A stretch of 64,000 nucleotides of DNA from Sutcliffiella sp. FSL R7-0096. Lineage in GTDB: Bacteria > Bacillota > Bacilli > Bacillales > Bacillaceae_I. Shown one piece after another: positions 52,542-62,100 of this stretch. A model generated the notes under the pieces. The model was not told where the DNA came from. It saw only the letters and a program-made list of their open reading frames with translations, and made no database searches. A program made the position numbers and the translations under genes. The DNA lies in assembly GCF_038595065.1 (NCBI RefSeq), contig NZ_CP152003.1, forward strand, positions 4,444,001 to 4,508,000, in the 5' to 3' direction. How positions within the stretch are numbered: the stretch's first letter is position 1; every line of letters begins with the position of its first letter.

Positions 52542-53579
52542 TCATCTATTTGTCACTGGACCTACTAGAGTTCCTTCTCCCGGCTTTCCTCCTTCTATAC
52601 TTGGCCAACCGTCTTCCCATTTCACTTTATCCAACATTAATGGCCTTCTCGTAGTTCCACTGCCAATCCACGGTGTTTCTTTATCAATCGCATGATAAAT
52701 AATCCAATCATGACCTTCCCCGTCCGTTATGATGGCATTATGTCCTGGTCCAACAAAACGATCTCCCCCTTCTAACAGGAGGGTTCCACTAGTATCCATG
52801 ATGTCCTTGCCGTCCTTATCAAAATAAGGTCCATTTACTGTTTCAGCACGTCCAACCGCCACTCGATATGTACTCCATTGTCCCTCACAGCAAGAACCCA
52901 TGGAACCAAAAAAGTAATAATGATCGTCCCGTTTCACAATATAAGGCGCTTCAAAATCAGTTCCCGCAATTTGAAATTTTTCTCCGGTGTAGGTTAAGCC
53001 GTCTTCACTTAATTCAATGCCCCATATTCCATGCCAGCTCCCCCAAAAAAGATAGGCCGTCCCATCCTCCTCTACAAATAGCTGCGGATCAATAGAGTTG
53101 TTCACACCTATTTCCTTACTATCAAATAACTTTCCTTTATCTTCAAAAGGTCCCTCAGGATTATCTGCTACCGCAACGCCAATAGCTGGGTTTGCATCTC
53201 CCCACGTGGATTGAGAATAATACATATAATATTTATCGTTAAAAAAGGAAACATCCGGTGCCCATATTCCCCCCTCTTCCTTCCAGGCTGGTTTTTCTGT
53301 AAATGCCTCGCCCGCATATTCCCATTCTACAAGATCCTTTGAACGTACAATCGGGACAACCCTTGCACCCATTCCGTCTCCCCAATTGTCTTCTGTTCCA
53401 TACACATAATAATAACCGTCCTCTCCTTCCACAATGGAAGGATCCGCAATTACCGGTTCAAATATCGGATTTTGATATTCCGGTCCTTTCGTTTGGGAAA
53501 CATTATTGATTACAAGAAAGCTGATCCCAGCTAACACAACCAATATCAGTCCACTACCAATCCACCACTTACGATTCAT
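52542..53579 (-). CDS. Membrane-anchored GH43-family hydrolase (arabinanase-like)
   Basis: A 345-residue GH43 with an N-terminal helix (WIGSGLILVVLAGISFLVI) and no lipobox, so it should be anchored on the outside. The propeller shows the catalytic Asp in VIADPSIV, Asp in NSIDPQLF and Glu in FEAPYIV, with EGGIWAPDVSFFNDKYYMYYS as the family core. Best match by eye is the endo-1,5-arabinanase group. It would trim polymer or side chains before uptake by the ABC importer encoded divergently. GGAGGGGG precedes the ATG. Its promoter region carries two of the locus dyads and a cre-like site. Confidence 0.85.
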   Translation of the reverse strand: MNRKWWIGSGLILVVLAGISFLVINNVSQTKGPEYQNPIFEPVIADPSIVEGEDGYYYVYGTEDNWGDGMGARVVPIVRSKDLVEWEYAGEAFTEKPAWKEEGGIWAPDVSFFNDKYYMYYSQSTWGDANPAIGVAVADNPEGPFEDKGKLFDSKEIGVNNSIDPQLFVEEDGTAYLFWGSWHGIWGIELSEDGLTYTGEKFQIAGTDFEAPYIVKRDDHYYFFGSMGSCCEGQWSTYRVAVGRAETVNGPYFDKDGKDIMDTSGTLLLEGGDRFVGPGHNAIITDGEGHDWIIYHAIDKETPWIGSGTTRRPLMLDKVKWEDGWPSIEGGKPGEGTLVGPVTNR

Positions 53580-53598
53580 TCAACTACCCCCTCCAAGA

Positions 53599-53621
53599 AA
53601 GTAAATTTAATTAATAAACTT
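53599..53621. promoter_or_regulatory. Operator-like dyad 2 of the glycan locus
   Basis: AGTAAATTTAATT and AATAAACTT match dyad 1 in register. It lies 20 bp before the anchored GH43 start, in the 366-bp divergent control region 53580-53945. Confidence 0.6.
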
Positions 53622-53652
53622 AATTTAGATAATAACAGGTACTCATGACTTT

Positions 53653-53666
53653 TGTAAGCGTTTATT
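53653..53666. promoter_or_regulatory. cre-like site in the divergent control region
   Basis: TGTAAGCGTTTATT fits TGWAANCGNTNWCA except for the last two bases. Suggests CcpA repression of the GH43 and importer promoters. Confidence 0.45.
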
Positions 53667-53805
53667 TAAATATTGCGAATTATTTAACTGTTATCAAGGA
53701 AACTGCAGAGGGAATACCTTTTATCTCTTTTTTATTTTTATAATATTTAAATTTATTTGTAAATTAATGTTGCCAGCTGATAATGTATGCGTTATCATAA
53801 ATCCC

Positions 53806-53831
53806 AAGATAATAAATTTATTTAACAAACT
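53806..53831. promoter_or_regulatory. Operator-like dyad 3 of the glycan locus
   Basis: Core AATAAATTTATT is a perfect 12-bp palindrome. The complement of the whole site matches dyad 1 at 21 of 26 positions. It lies 115 bp before the solute-binding protein gene. Confidence 0.6.
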
Positions 53832-53945
53832 ACCTTTTTTAGCTTGCTGGCTTTTTGGGTTGCGAATCAGACTATGTGCCGGGAATACGGATGACTTCTC
53901 ATCCTTCCATAAATTTTTATCCAAAAGAACATAGGGGGTTATGTG

Positions 53946-55202
53946 ATGAAAGGGTTAAAAGTAATGTTCTTGTTACTGATCTGTTCGTCGTTGATATTTG
54001 CAGGCTGCAGCAATGGCGCGAACAGTGGCGGGAATGATGGGGAAATTACCTTGGAGTTCTGGAATGGGTTTACTGGTCCGGACGGTGAGGACATCGGTAA
54101 AATCATCAATGAGTTTAACGAAGCACATAAAGGCGAGATTAAAATTAACACGCAAACGATGCCATGGGGGAATTTTTACGATCAGTATAGAACCGTTGTA
54201 ACAAACGGAGAAGCACCTGATATCGCTATTATGCATTTAGATTCGATTGCTGGATATGCAAGATACGGGCTGTTGACTCCATTAGATGATCTGGCTGGTG
54301 ACATTGGTTTAAGTGAAGGGGACTTTATTGAAGAAGTATGGGATGCCGGGGTTTATGAAGACCAACGATATGGGATTCCATTGGATGTACATCCCCTGAC
54401 TTTGTTTTATAATGTAGACCTACTTGAACAAGCAGGCTACACAGAAGCACCAAAAACGTATGATGAACTATTGGAAATGTCTTTAGCAGTGCAAGAACAG
54501 ACAGATGCTTGGGGAATCGCGATGCCTGTTTTCTGGCCTAGTAATATGATCTTCTATACTTCCTTAATGTCTCATGGAGGTCAATCTGTGAGTGAAGACG
54601 GACTTACTCCTCTCTATAATTCACCAGAGGGAGAAGAAGCCCTTCAAAAGATGGTGGACCTTGTTTATGAACATAAGGTATCACCTTCAGACGTTCAAGC
54701 TGATGGGGAAGTTACATTATTCCGCCAAGGAAAAAGCGCATTCCACCTGAACGGCATCTGGATGATTGCAGGGTTTGAAGAGCAAGATGGATTAAACTTT
54801 GCAACGGCACCAGTACCGGCTTTCGGAGATCAAGAAGCAGTTTGGGCAGGTTCTCATAACTTTGTCATACCGGCCCAAAAAGACGAAGATCCTGAAAGAC
54901 TGGAAGCTGCGATGAAGTTTATCAAGTATGTATCTGAAAACAGTTTACAATGGGCAAAAGCCGGACAGGTACCTGCAAAATATTCTGTCCTTGAGAGCGA
55001 AGAATTCAAAGCCCTTGAACATCAATACAAAGCATCACAACAAAACTTCGTCTTCCCTCCTGCCACTCCTTTCTATGGAGATGCTTGGGGACCTACAGGA
55101 CCTGCAGTCGATGAAGCGATGCTAAATCAACTTTCTCCTGCGGACGCTTTGGAACGAGCAGCAAAAGAGGGAGAAGCCAACGCGAAAGAAGCATCACAAT
55201 AA
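53946..55202 (+). CDS. Sugar ABC transporter solute-binding lipoprotein (glycan locus)
   Basis: A 418-residue lipoprotein with signal MKGLKVMFLLLICSSLIFAGC (Cys21). Family 1 binding-protein features are ITLEFWNGFTGPDGE, NTQTMPWGNFYDQYRTVV, PLDVHPLTLFYNVDLLEQAGY and the C-terminal WGPTGPAVDEAML. It captures oligosaccharides. The ATG at 53946 with GGGGG is preferred to the GTG at 53943. First gene of importer operon SBP-permease-permease-YesL, followed by a strong hairpin that would raise its share of transcript. Confidence 0.93.
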   Translation: MKGLKVMFLLLICSSLIFAGCSNGANSGGNDGEITLEFWNGFTGPDGEDIGKIINEFNEAHKGEIKINTQTMPWGNFYDQYRTVVTNGEAPDIAIMHLDSIAGYARYGLLTPLDDLAGDIGLSEGDFIEEVWDAGVYEDQRYGIPLDVHPLTLFYNVDLLEQAGYTEAPKTYDELLEMSLAVQEQTDAWGIAMPVFWPSNMIFYTSLMSHGGQSVSEDGLTPLYNSPEGEEALQKMVDLVYEHKVSPSDVQADGEVTLFRQGKSAFHLNGIWMIAGFEEQDGLNFATAPVPAFGDQEAVWAGSHNFVIPAQKDEDPERLEAAMKFIKYVSENSLQWAKAGQVPAKYSVLESEEFKALEHQYKASQQNFVFPPATPFYGDAWGPTGPAVDEAMLNQLSPADALERAAKEGEANAKEASQ

Positions 55203-55213
55203 TAATCATCACT

Positions 55214-55247
55214 AATGTATAAGGAGGGTCCCCCTCCTTATATTCAT
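55214..55247 (+). promoter_or_regulatory. Intercistronic hairpin after the solute-binding protein gene
   Basis: ATAAGGAGGG / CCCTCCTTAT perfect stem with a short loop and no T-run. It probably stabilises the upstream mRNA and lowers permease expression. Confidence 0.65.
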
Positions 55248-55269
55248 TATTCATGGGAGAGGGTTGCAA

Positions 55270-56199
55270 ATGAATACATTGGAAGCCAAAAACAGCCAGC
55301 CTTTCCGTAAAAGGAAAAGTTGGAAAGAAAAACTAATCCCCTTATTATTTATAGGTCCTCATCTATTCTTTTTTATCATTTTCCTTGCCTATCCAACCTT
55401 GAACGGACTTTTTATCAGCTTTCATAATTGGAACTTCTTTACCGACATGAGGTTTGCGGGATTGGAAAACTATGCGAACATCCTGTGGAATAAGGATAGT
55501 CTCTTCTTTACTTATTTCTGGTCTGCCTTCCGGGCCACTTTGCTATTCGTAGTTCTTTCCGTGCCATTTTTAGTTATCATTCCTTTATTCATCGCAGTAG
55601 CAATTAACGCGCGACCTCCAGGGCATAGCTTTTTCAGAGCACTATTCTATGCCCCAAGTTTATTTTCAGTTGTCACTGTAGTATTGATTTGGATTTGGCT
55701 ACTTGATACAAATGCAGGGTTAGTGAACTACTACATAGGGCAATTGGGTCTTGATAACATCCCTTGGCTCACAAGGACTCCTTGGGTATGGGTTTCACTG
55801 GTGGTCATGACGATTTGGTGGACGATCGGGACCAATATGATTTTGTTCTTGGCTGCCTTGGGTGAAATTCCGGATCATTTGTATGAAGCAGCAAAAATCG
55901 ATGGTGCGAACAAACTGCAGCAATTTTTCCATGTTACCTTACCTGGTTTGAGGGGACCGATGGCCTTTGTCCTGATCATCACGACTCTTGCCTCCTTCAA
56001 CGTCATGGCACAGCCGCAGCTTGCCACAGGCGGTGGACCAGGGTATGAAACTAGAGTATTAATTTTATATATTTATGAAGTAGGATTCACAGGCGGAAAT
56101 CCAAGGGCAGGTTTGGCGGCTGCCATGTCTGTTGTGCTTGGACTGATACTTCTGAGTATCAGCATGATTCAATTTAAACTGATGATGAAAGAGAAATAA
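55270..56199 (+). CDS. Carbohydrate ABC transporter permease (MalF type, glycan locus)
   Basis: A 309-residue permease with six helices (about 22-42, 85-107, 118-140, 168-190, 222-243, 280-301). The EAA loop reads LYEAAKIDGANKLQQFFHVTLPG. The ATG at 55270 has AGAGGG upstream; the TTG at 55264 lies too close to it. It works with the following permease and the binding protein. No ATPase gene is nearby. Confidence 0.93.
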   Translation: MNTLEAKNSQPFRKRKSWKEKLIPLLFIGPHLFFFIIFLAYPTLNGLFISFHNWNFFTDMRFAGLENYANILWNKDSLFFTYFWSAFRATLLFVVLSVPFLVIIPLFIAVAINARPPGHSFFRALFYAPSLFSVVTVVLIWIWLLDTNAGLVNYYIGQLGLDNIPWLTRTPWVWVSLVVMTIWWTIGTNMILFLAALGEIPDHLYEAAKIDGANKLQQFFHVTLPGLRGPMAFVLIITTLASFNVMAQPQLATGGGPGYETRVLILYIYEVGFTGGNPRAGLAAAMSVVLGLILLSISMIQFKLMMKEK

Positions 56200-56216
56200 G
56201 ACAGGAGGCAAAGAAA

Positions 56217-57050
56217 ATGGCAATAAAAGATAAATCATCCAAAAGATTCAGTTTCCTCTTTTTATCTGTTGCGGCTCTATTTTGGATCATCCCTTTCCTT
56301 TGGGTCATCTCCACATCTTTAAAACCTGAGAGCCAAGCGATATCCTGGCCGATTCGCTGGATACCGGATACCATTACTTTCAAAAATTTCACAGATGTAT
56401 TTGCAAGAAATGACGTTCCGATTCTTCGATGGTTTTGGAACAGTTTTTTCATAGCAACCATTCATACAGGATTGATGCTTTTATTCAATTCCATGTCTGC
56501 ATATGCCTTTGCCCGCCTGAAATTTAAAGGGAGAGACTTGTTATTTTGGGCTTTGATGGGAACCATGATGATCCCCCCTGTCATGAATCTCGTTCCTTTA
56601 TATGGACTTGTAAGTTCACTTGGCTGGACCAACAACTATGCGGCCATGATCTTCCCTGGCCTTGCGAGTGTATTTGGCATCTTTCTTCTTCGCCAATTTT
56701 TCATTGGAATCCCAATGGAACTCGAAGAAGCGGCGAGAATTGATGGAGCATCAAGCTTCACGATTTATTGGAAGATTATCCTTCCACTTGCTAAACCTGC
56801 CTTGATTGTATTGGCACTATTTACATTCATGGGGAACTGGAATGACTATCTATGGCCATTGATCGTGACTTCAAGTGCAGAAATGAGGACATTACCAGTA
56901 GGACTTGCTATCATGCAAGGACAATTCAATATACAGTTTGCCAAGTTGATGGCCGCAACCATTTTCTCTGCCCTTCCGGTTATTATCCTGTTTATCTTTG
57001 CCCAGCGCTTCCTTGTAAAAGGTATAGCGTTATCAGGAATAAAAGGTTAA
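56217..57050 (+). CDS. Carbohydrate ABC transporter permease (MalG type, glycan locus)
   Basis: A 277-residue permease with six helices. The EAA loop is LEEAARIDGASSFTIYWKIILP, and the N-terminal VISTSLKPESQAISWP segment is typical of MalG-type subunits. ACAGGAGG precedes the ATG, 17 bp after the first permease. Completes the importer membrane pore. Confidence 0.94.
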   Translation: MAIKDKSSKRFSFLFLSVAALFWIIPFLWVISTSLKPESQAISWPIRWIPDTITFKNFTDVFARNDVPILRWFWNSFFIATIHTGLMLLFNSMSAYAFARLKFKGRDLLFWALMGTMMIPPVMNLVPLYGLVSSLGWTNNYAAMIFPGLASVFGIFLLRQFFIGIPMELEEAARIDGASSFTIYWKIILPLAKPALIVLALFTFMGNWNDYLWPLIVTSSAEMRTLPVGLAIMQGQFNIQFAKLMAATIFSALPVIILFIFAQRFLVKGIALSGIKG

Positions 57051-57053
57051 GCC

Positions 57054-57716
57054 ATGAAGAACGCATGGATTGTTTTTAACCGTTCTGTATTTGATGCCTA
57101 TCAACAGCTGGGCACGATCATTAAATTCACTATCCTTTGGTGGCTTTGTATGCTGCCAATCCTGACTTTGGGCCCGGCTACCGCTGGGCTGTTCTCCATT
57201 ATAATTAAAAGCAAGAAAGGTCACCGTATAACTGTAAAGGATTATTTCCAAGCAGTTCATCAACACATTGGGATTGGGATGAAGTTATCTCTCCTGTATC
57301 TATTTATCATGGTACCTGGAACCGTCTATACTATTATCCTCTTTTCAAATGGAAGTGTTGCGACCAATATTATTGGAATCCTTCTCATATATATACTGAT
57401 TATATGGAACCTCATTTTCCTGTATATGTTCCCTTTAATGATCATACAGGAAGAGCAAGATTTGACCACCATTGTCAAACAGGCTTGGAAGCTAGTAACG
57501 GAGAATTACTCATTTACCTTTAATATCGCCTTATATATTTTAATCACTACCTTAACATGCAGCGTTTTGACCATCATGCTCATTGCATGGAGCGGCTTGT
57601 TGGCTTTAATTTCCTATAATTCTCTTTCCTTTTTATTACACAAATATAATCCGAATGAATACAGTTTTGATTATAATGTTAAGTGGAGAGGGTTAATCAG
57701 ACCTTGGAACAACTAG
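57054..57716 (+). CDS. YesL-like DUF624 membrane protein
   Basis: A 220-residue membrane protein with about five helices (20-42, 80-100, 108-130, 160-182, 186-205). Landmarks are LWWLCMLPILTLGPATAGLFSIIIKSKKG and a central FLYMFPLMIIQEEQDL, as in the DUF624/YesL family. These proteins are regularly encoded with sugar ABC importers and GH genes, but their role is unknown. Starts 3 bp after the permease stop, so it belongs to the operon. Confidence 0.85.
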   Translation: MKNAWIVFNRSVFDAYQQLGTIIKFTILWWLCMLPILTLGPATAGLFSIIIKSKKGHRITVKDYFQAVHQHIGIGMKLSLLYLFIMVPGTVYTIILFSNGSVATNIIGILLIYILIIWNLIFLYMFPLMIIQEEQDLTTIVKQAWKLVTENYSFTFNIALYILITTLTCSVLTIMLIAWSGLLALISYNSLSFLLHKYNPNEYSFDYNVKWRGLIRPWNN

Positions 57717-57783
57717 GAGTTCAATGTGCAGCGAATCGCCTATTAATAGCATTTAAGAATTTTTAAAGAATTGAGGAACAAAT

Positions 57784-59004
57784 ATGTCTTTTATACCGAA
57801 AACTGGTAGCTTTGAAGGAATGAAATCACTTAACAAGTCTGCCATTATGAATTTGATCCGTTTACAGGGACCGATTTCCAGAGCCGAAATTGCAAAACTG
57901 ACGAAATTAACTCCTCCTACAGTTGGCAGCATCGTTTCCGAACTGCTGGAGGCGGACTTTATTAAAGAAGAAACCGGCTTCGCGAAATCACAAGGTGGAA
58001 GAAAGCCGATCATGCTAACCCTTAATTCATCAAACTACTTTATTATTGGCATATATGGATCTGCTGAGGTCATCACCACTGTCATCTCCAACCTTGATGG
58101 GGAGATTATTTACAGTAAAGATAGAGAGGTTTGGAATACTCCAAGTGAGTTAGAATTTCTAACCATGCTAAAAGAATGCATTCAAGTCACTTTAGATGAA
58201 AATGACCTCCTCCACTCCTCCATCATCGGTATCGGTGTGGCCATGCACGGCTTAGTGGATCCAGAGAACGGAATAGCCATTTTCGCACCGCATTTAAACT
58301 TGTCGAATATCCCGATTAAGAAGACCTTAGAAGAAAAGTTCTCCATTCCGGTACTTATGGAAAACGATGTAAGGGCTCTGACACTGGCTGAAAGTTGGTA
58401 CGGCAAAGGCAAAGATGTATCCGATTTTATCTGTATAAGTGTAGGTCGAGGGATTGGTTCAGGCATTGTCCTGAATCATAAAATCTATAATGGCGTATAT
58501 AACAGCGCAGGAGAGATCGGCCATACCATCGTCGATGTGAATGGTCCCAGATGTAAATGCGGCAACTATGGATGCCTAGAAGCATTCTCTTCAGAGGCGG
58601 CAGTGCTCGAGCGTGTCAAGCGAGGCATTCGGTTAGGGCGAGATTCTATATTAGCTGCAGAAATTAATGAAGACAGCCAGTGGGATATTGAAATGATATT
58701 CCGCGCCGCTGAAAAAGGGGACCAACTGGCACTAGAATCCCTTGAGGAATCAGGTCGCTATCTTGGTCTGGCCATCGCCAATTTCATTAATATCTTTACC
58801 CCATCTAAAGTTATCTTAGAAGGAAAGTTATTCGATGCAGGAGATCTCATTCTTTCTCCGATCCGCACCATGGTGGAAAGGAGCACCCTGAAAAGCTCCC
58901 CTGGCGCTGAAGCCATTGAATGCTCCACTTTAGGAAAAAAGGGAATGGCCGTTGGTGCTTGCACCTTGGTTTTACGGAGTTTGTTTAAACCAGGGGGATT
59001 TTAA
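57784..59004 (+). CDS. ROK-family (XylR/NagC-type) transcriptional repressor
   Basis: A 406-residue regulator. The N-terminal winged helix (about 17-75) reads AIMNLIRLQGPISRAEIAKL with GSIVSELLEADFIKE. The ROK sugar-binding part has IGIGVAMHGLVDPENG, VENDVRALTLAESWYG, VGRGIGSGIVL and the zinc motif CKCGNYGCLEAF. It probably releases DNA when an imported sugar or a phosphorylated sugar binds. GAGGAAC precedes the ATG, with a 67-bp gap from the YesL-like gene. Three related AT-rich dyads in the locus are its best candidate operators. Confidence 0.92.
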   Translation: MSFIPKTGSFEGMKSLNKSAIMNLIRLQGPISRAEIAKLTKLTPPTVGSIVSELLEADFIKEETGFAKSQGGRKPIMLTLNSSNYFIIGIYGSAEVITTVISNLDGEIIYSKDREVWNTPSELEFLTMLKECIQVTLDENDLLHSSIIGIGVAMHGLVDPENGIAIFAPHLNLSNIPIKKTLEEKFSIPVLMENDVRALTLAESWYGKGKDVSDFICISVGRGIGSGIVLNHKIYNGVYNSAGEIGHTIVDVNGPRCKCGNYGCLEAFSSEAAVLERVKRGIRLGRDSILAAEINEDSQWDIEMIFRAAEKGDQLALESLEESGRYLGLAIANFINIFTPSKVILEGKLFDAGDLILSPIRTMVERSTLKSSPGAEAIECSTLGKKGMAVGACTLVLRSLFKPGGF

Positions 59005-59130
59005 GTTATTTTGTAGAATTGTGGAGAACGGCATGAATTTTGTTAGTTTGATAAATAAAATGGGCTGTATTGAAAATAACGTATAGTGGATCATAAATCT
59101 ACAATGAAATAGTGCCTTATAAAAATGAAA

Positions 59131-59165
59131 AAGTGTGGCGGGATATTCCCTTGCCACACTTTTTT
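59131..59165. terminator. Bidirectional terminator between the ROK and amylopullulanase genes
   Basis: AAGTGTGGC / GCCACACTT arms, with TTTTT on the plus strand and TTTTTCATTTTTAT on the minus strand. Confidence 0.9.
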
Positions 59166-59173
59166 CTATTTTA

Positions 59174-62100
59174 TCAGGCTCTTTCTTTCAATTCCACTCT
59201 TCTTCTCCAAAAGAACAACACTCCACCAAAAACCAGCATTACCGTTCCAAGCAGCATATTATTATAAGAAGAAGTTGCTGTATAGGGAAGCTTGTTCCCC
59301 TTACCTGGGTTCTCCCCACCTTTACCCGGTGGTGTCTTATCGTTCTTGCCTTTTCCTTTTTCACTGCCTTTGCCAGGGTTCTCTCCACCTTTGCCTGGTG
59401 GTGTCCCCGGCTTGTTTCCATTTCCGTTGCCTGGAGGAGTGTTACCATCGCCATCACCGTCCCCAGGAGTTCCGTCCCCATCACCAGGGTCCATCCCTTC
59501 CTGCTCGCCAACGCGAATGACTACAGTCGTCAATGGTTCCATCGTTATGCCTTTTGCTGTCAGCTCAAAACCTGAAGGCGCTGATACTCCAGCCATACCA
59601 GCTTCATCCGCATCGACTACTACCACACCGTCCGTCAGATCCTGCTCTAACGTCAATGTTCTACTAGAAGTATCAGCATTCACGAATGTGTAATATTCCA
59701 CACCAGCAGTCGACACGCTACGGTATGCAACAACCAGGTCTTGCTCCTTGATTTCAGGTGCCTTCACCATCGTTACGTTGGAATCTACCAACTCACGAGA
59801 GCCCAAGCGGAAGGCATCAGTTGAACGACGCAGCTCGATCAAGCCTTTCGTGTAGTCACGTGTCACATTGTTAACAGGGTATTTCTCAGCATCTGTCGCC
59901 TTTTCCCAATCAAAACGATTGATGATATCCGAGGAATCATAGGAATCGTGAATGAAATAAGGATAGACGAACGGGTTGCCTTCAGAATCTGTCATATACG
60001 TAGATTTGTATGGTGCCTCTGTTGCAGGTGCTCTCCATTGCTTCGTACGTCCAAACTCTTGTCCAGCATGCAAGAACGCCGTTCCTTGAGAAGTCAGTAC
60101 CATTGCATTACCCACGCGGATACGCTTATGAATTTCCAAGTCGTTTTCCGCGATTTCCGGATCTTTTTTAATAGATTGTGCGATGACATCGTATAGCGTC
60201 AGGTTGTCATGCGCCTCAATGTATTGGACCACATCGCCTGGTTGATCCGCTTCAAAGTTATACGGCTGTGCTTTAATGTTATCGAAAATTTGTTGCACGT
60301 TGCGCGCGCCACCTGTGATGAATCGTGGCTGTCCTTCGCTTCCGAAGCCGGATTTCAGTTCGTTACGGAATTCGTCGGAGAAGCTTCCGACCGCTTCCGT
60401 ATATTGCATCCATTGCTGATCAGCCGCTTGGACCGGTTCGCCTTCGTCACCGGCAAATGTTACCCAGCCTTCCCCGATCATCACGATATTCGGGTTCAAT
60501 TTTTTCGCTTCGTCAAAAGCGATCTGAATACTTTCTGCATCATGGTCTCCCATCATGTCAAAACGGAATCCATCCACTTTGTACTCGTCGACCCAGTGCT
60601 TGATGGAATCCACCAGCACACGGCGGGACATTTCATGAGTCGTTCCTAGACGACCGCCCCCAAAGCTTGTTCTAGGCGTTCCATCAGCATCCATGAAGTG
60701 ATAGTAGTTTGGTACAAGGTCCTCGAAAATGTGGACCTGTGCCGTATGGTTGAACACCACATCGAGTACCACACCCATGTCGCGCTTATGAATCTCGTTG
60801 ATCAGATTCTTGAATTCTTTGATTCTCAGTTCCGGGTCCTCAGGATTCTCCGAGTACATACCGGATAAAGAGAAATAACTGTGCGGATCATAGCCCCAGT
60901 TATAGTTGGTGTTGGTAGAAGCATACTCCAGCATGCGCTCCCCAGACTCCAATTCATTGCTGAAGTAATAACTCATCACAGGCAACAATTGAATGTGAGT
61001 GACACCTAACTCCTGAATGTAATCCAGTTTTTCTACAAAAGAAGCAAATGTACCGAACTGGACTTTCAGGTCCTCGCCGATATTCGGGTCAGACGTGAAG
61101 TCACGTACATGCACTTCATAGATGATAGTATCTTCGCGCTTTTCAAAGCCTGGGATATCAGCATAATCAAGCTCTGGCCCAATGGAGCCGATGTCCACAA
61201 TCGCCGCTTTTCCGATCTTTTCCCCCGCTTCGTTGTTCCATGCTGCCATTGATTTGGCATACGGATCTAAAGCAAGATTCGTTACATCACCATGTGTGAT
61301 TTCATAGTGGTAATAGTAACCTTTCAAACTATCAAGGCCAGTATTACCCTTAGTTAGCTTTACAGACCAGACACCGCGGTCCCCTTTTGCCATTTTGATT
61401 GTGTCAACAATCTCGTTCTGGTCATCCTTGTCATAAACCACCACAGACACATTGTCCGCTTTTGGCGACCATATTTTTAATGTAGCCGTTCCATCTTCAT
61501 GCAATTCCGCGCCAAGCTTGCCCTCATAGGCATACATTTCATCGATCAACTTCCAGCCGGATTTTACAGAAATGGTGCGGTCTCCATATGTCACGGTGAA
61601 CGGAATTTTCTCCAAATCAAACTCGCCGTAGACATGGATCGTTTTTTCGCCTTCAATGGTCATGTCTGTAAAAGGCACATTGTTCCCATCTACATCCTTG
61701 ATCTCTAATTGCTCTTTCAATTCATCCAAATCTAATCTATCTGTCTTGGTAAAAGTAAGACTAATCAACTTGTCTGACAAGACCTCCCCGGACACAAGCG
61801 CCAATGGCACCGTTCCGTATGGGTTCGTATAGACCTTATCCTCGCCTTCTTTTACAAAAAGTTGGTTGTATTGCTTCAGCATATCGAAACTCATATCTCC
61901 CGTTTGCGCCCCTGTTTGCTTATTTACAAATAGGAAGCCGATTTTGTTTGCATCTTCTTTAAGCTTGATGTCGTAGTAAGCACCGTATTTACCAATGCCT
62001 GCAGCATCTGCGGCACCGTTCGGCCAGCCATCAGATGGGGTCTCGACATCCTCCCAGTTCCATAAACCCCATCCGTCATAGTCGGCATTCGTTCTTTCAT

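Noticed and set aside
59292-59693. Plus-strand Pro-rich frame of 133 codons
   Set aside because: Antisense shadow of the Gly/Pro/Lys linker of the amylopullulanase.
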